From Trematomus loennbergii (lineage: Eukaryota > Chordata > Actinopteri > Perciformes > Nototheniidae), in assembly GCA_012861695.1 (NCBI GenBank), contig JAAOOA010000028.1, positions 6,736,470-6,800,469 on the forward strand: DNA of 64,000 nucleotides, written 5' to 3'. This document shows, in pieces, positions 61,201 through 64,000 of the stretch (positions within the stretch are counted from its first letter, which is position 1; each line of letters starts with the position of its first letter). The translations under genes and the position numbers were made by a program. The notes beneath the pieces are model-generated. The model worked only from the letters and a program-made list of their open reading frames with translations, searched no databases and was not told where the DNA came from.

Positions 61201-64000
61201 GTGTTTTAGAGGCTACATTCACATATATGTAATATTTGATCCCCTTCTGTGTTAATATTTATATCTGCAATTTCTTTCTTTCCATTTTGTCTTGCACATG
61301 TTATCATTGATGCAATTTTTCCTTCTGTTTGCATGGAAAGCTGACTCCTAAGCCCTTGGAAATTTCAGCTGCAATAAGTGCAGTATAAGTGCTTATCTAG
61401 GAACTGTTACCTCTGGAAATTACTCTGAATTATAAGCTAAGAAAGAGCGTTGTCAGTGATTCTGGACCATGAACCTCATATTTTTCAGTACATCTTGGAA
61501 TCAGATTTTGAACTCAGCCATATCTGTGTTGCTGGCTGCTCATCTAACCCAGCGGCAGAGAGGTCTGACGGCTAAAGACTGATAGTGACAGATGATGTTT
61601 GGCCTCTGACCCTCAGCCTGGATGTTCATAAGTCAGTTAGCAGTGGTTGGTTTCATAATTATATATTGGATAGTGATTTTAAACAAAATGCTGATTTTTA
61701 TTTACACACTGGCTTCAATGATATATTACTGATGTGTGAAGCATTCAAGTACGCATGTGAGGGTTGGCCAATATGGCGAGGCGATATAAAGTAATCACAG
61801 TTAGAGTTGTATCATTGTTGTGCTTTGTAGCTCGGGTGGCCATTGTGGGCAGTCTTGCATTACTACATTATAGAAAAAGTAGATTTCTCCATAGGTTTCA
61901 GGTATTAAATATGCTAGAATATCTTAATTCATAACTGGTTTCCTGCTTTTACCACAGCATTGACCATATCACTGTTTCGTGAACACAAATGCATATATCT
62001 AATATTAGGATTTAATCTATATGGCCCACTCCAAACACCTCTGTATCTCTCTTTCCATGAAGATAGCTGACACCACAGCAGAGATGCAAATGCGGAGATT
62101 CAATCCTGGATCTGTTTGCTGCTCACACACCCAGTGCTACACACTCTTACTGCTTCAGAAAGCTCATTTATAGTTTATTCCTAAGATCCAATTAGTTTTA
62201 TTAAGCAATTCGATTATTTTGTGTCCTAGTGTTTCACTGACTGAACCTGGGTATTTGTCACACTGTTGTTTCAAGACTCATAGCATGCCTGTCTTCAGAA
62301 TTTCTTTGTTTTTTCCTTCATTTGTTCTACTATAGGGCTAGCCAGGCCCCGTGCACAAGCCCTCCCCTTCCTCCTCCTTTCCGTCATAGTGTTAGGAACT
62401 AGTGCTGATTGAAAATAAGGCTCACTGTGTCACTCTGTACTTGGGATGGATTTTTTCCCCCTCCCTTCCTTCACTTTTTGTTGAGAACTTGTTTGGCCAC
62501 ATACCTAAAATAGCTCTCTGACGTGTACAGTCCTGTTAAGGAATGTTACTGTGGCTGTCCAGAGTTCTCTGCGGCAGGAAGTTATGCAAACGTGCATTGC
62601 TGAGCACAGAGCCTTGTGATTAGGGTCCTGAAGGACTCGGTTCTTCAGCTTTTTCCCCCAGTGCAGGCTGGCTGGATACCGTATGGCCAACAAGGCCCCC
62701 TTTTTTCTCCCAGCCTTGTGTACATTTGCCTTGCTGAAAGTCGACTGTATGTTTTCTCTGAGCAGATGATGGCTCTCAGCTCAGCCATGTGTGTTGATCA
62801 CAACCTACCCTCTCATTAATTTCCCACATTCTGTCTACGTTGCCTTTGTTCTTCCCCACCAGCCATTCCTCACCTCCCATTTGCCTCTTTCCTGCTCCCA
62901 CCCATCCCGCAGGGCGCTTGCTTGTTTTATGTCTCAAAGAGGGGAGGGGGGTATGGCCCTGACCTCCAGTCAGGTTACTTAAGAGGATTCCTCGCCTTGT
63001 CTGAGCTGCTGATTCACCATGTGTCATCATTGTTTTGCTCAGAGAAGCAAAAAATAAATCCTTTGAATATTTCACCAGCATCATTCACTATACAGGAATG
63101 ACAAGATTCTTTCTGTGACAGTGAGATCAGAGGAGAATGTAGCTATGTCAACAAGCAAATAAAGGTGTTTATTTTATATACTATGGGCAGACCAGCTGTA
63201 ATATTGACCTCAAACCTTTTTCAGGAAAAAAAACTGCAAGCTTGGTGACCCATGGCAAAGGGTTAGAAGATGCTCAGTTTCCACATCTGGCTCACACCCG
63301 CCAGAGGGAATACATAACAGTATGTCATGCACAAGTGCTCGAGTGCCAGTCTTCTTTCAGCCATTCTGGATTATGGAAGATTAGATGAAATCCTGCCAGC
63401 AGCATTTATTCTCCTGCCTAGCAAGACACAATCTGGTCTGTCTTGTGTGTTTTAGCTCTTAGACATAACTCCAATATTGTAGCTGTCACATCATATTTAA
63501 AATGGATATTTGTGCACTGTCCTTTTCAATTTTATTTAAAGACACCATCATTCTTAACTCCTATTTTACAACTAACGGGAACTATGCAGCTCAACGTCAT
63601 GAAAGGGTTTCTAACGAGGGTCTGTGGGTGTTGCAACACTCTATTGTGCATTCACACGGTTTGCCTCATCTGTATGACTTTTGTTGAGGACCACACTGCT
63701 GCCCTAGTCATCAAAAAGTACCTAAGTTACATTTCTTCAGTACATTTGAATAGATACTTTGTCACCAGGGTGGGACATATTGCCATTGGTCATCCAGCCA
63801 AAACGAGCCGCTTCTTATGCAAATACAATGTGTATGTTTACATTGCCATGAGTGTCTCAGTATGGAGGCCTAGTTTTGCACCTATTTCTGATATGAGTTT
63901 TACATGGAACTCAGAGAAAGCTGGTTTATTATTTATATCCCTGTGTAGTGATGAATTGTGGTATTCTGGTTAGCGATTTTTGCATGCTGTCTTTTTCACA
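55209..64000 (+). other. rock1: rock1 intron 1 (continues past window)
   Basis: No second rock1 exon is seen in any frame, so intron 1 exceeds 8.7 kb. The content is AT-rich intronic sequence with a short TG repeat (60745-60762), a C-run (59581-59592) and one hAT-like end near 59240. Open frames such as 63443-63973 show no family resemblance. Confidence 0.8.
58915..59240. mobile_element. hAT-like element end (CAGTGTTTCCCC type), partial
   Basis: The sequence AAAGCTAGGGGAAACACTG ending at 59240 is the inverse of the common fish hAT terminus CAGTGTTTCCCCTAGCTTT. No matching left end is found, so the left limit is a guess and the copy may be truncated. Confidence 0.45.

Noticed and set aside
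63443..63973. 176-codon plus-strand open frame in rock1 intron 1
   Set aside because: It has no recognisable family, no clear splice context, and a Cys/Ile/Phe-rich composition as expected from translated AT-rich intron. One frame of this length is not surprising in 128 kb of two-strand sequence.
55209..64000. Second rock1 exon
   Set aside because: No frame shows the conserved ROCK sequence that follows the first exon, so it must lie beyond the window.

Overview
The window is vertebrate nuclear DNA, almost certainly from a ray-finned (acanthomorph-like) fish. It has short exons with GT/AG splice sites, AT-rich introns, many CA/TG microsatellites and several dispersed repeats typical of teleosts. 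These include an L2-clade LINE tail with TGTAA repeats, TTAA-flanked MITEs and hAT elements. There is no bacterial, phage or CRISPR-type content.

Three protein-coding genes account for all the coding signal I can support. Positions 58-1200 (+) hold the last three coding exons of abhd3, a phospholipase of the alpha/beta-hydrolase family. The minus strand from about 51.3 kb down to about 4.9 kb is one complete gene, greb1l. It has two 5' non-coding exons, 32 coding exons (29084 down to 7104) and a long 3'UTR. The coding total implies about 1,934 residues if four frame breaks are read through, against about 1,920 remembered for human GREB1L. From 54.3 kb on the plus strand is the promoter, long 5'UTR and first coding exon (55116-55208) of rock1; the rest of the window is its first intron. 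abhd3 and greb1l converge tail to tail, and greb1l and rock1 diverge head to head. The order matches human 18q11, except that ESCO1 and SNRPD1 are not seen between greb1l and abhd3.

Layout: 1-1200 abhd3 end; 1200-4860 intergenic, with a foldback MITE; 4860-7103 greb1l 3'UTR; 7104-29084 greb1l coding exons, with TE insertions in the introns; 29088-31596 intron; 31597-31708 5' exon with an in-frame upstream ATG; 31709-51107 a large first intron with low-copy, possibly regulatory segments at 34.8-35.2, 36.0-36.8 and 48.9-49.1 kb; 51.1-51.3 kb greb1l promoter and first exon; 51.46-52.65 kb a hAT element with an 8-bp target duplication, nested in a LINE tail; 54.3-55.1 kb rock1 promoter and 5'UTR; 55.2-64 kb rock1 intron 1.

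The most notable observation is four single-base frame breaks in four otherwise well-formed greb1l exons (12, 18, 20, 26), three of them clearly in short homopolymers. Long-read assembly error is the simplest reading, and gene decay the alternative. I found no sign of a new multi-gene system; the other findings are regulatory motifs, mobile-element structure and possible isoforms.
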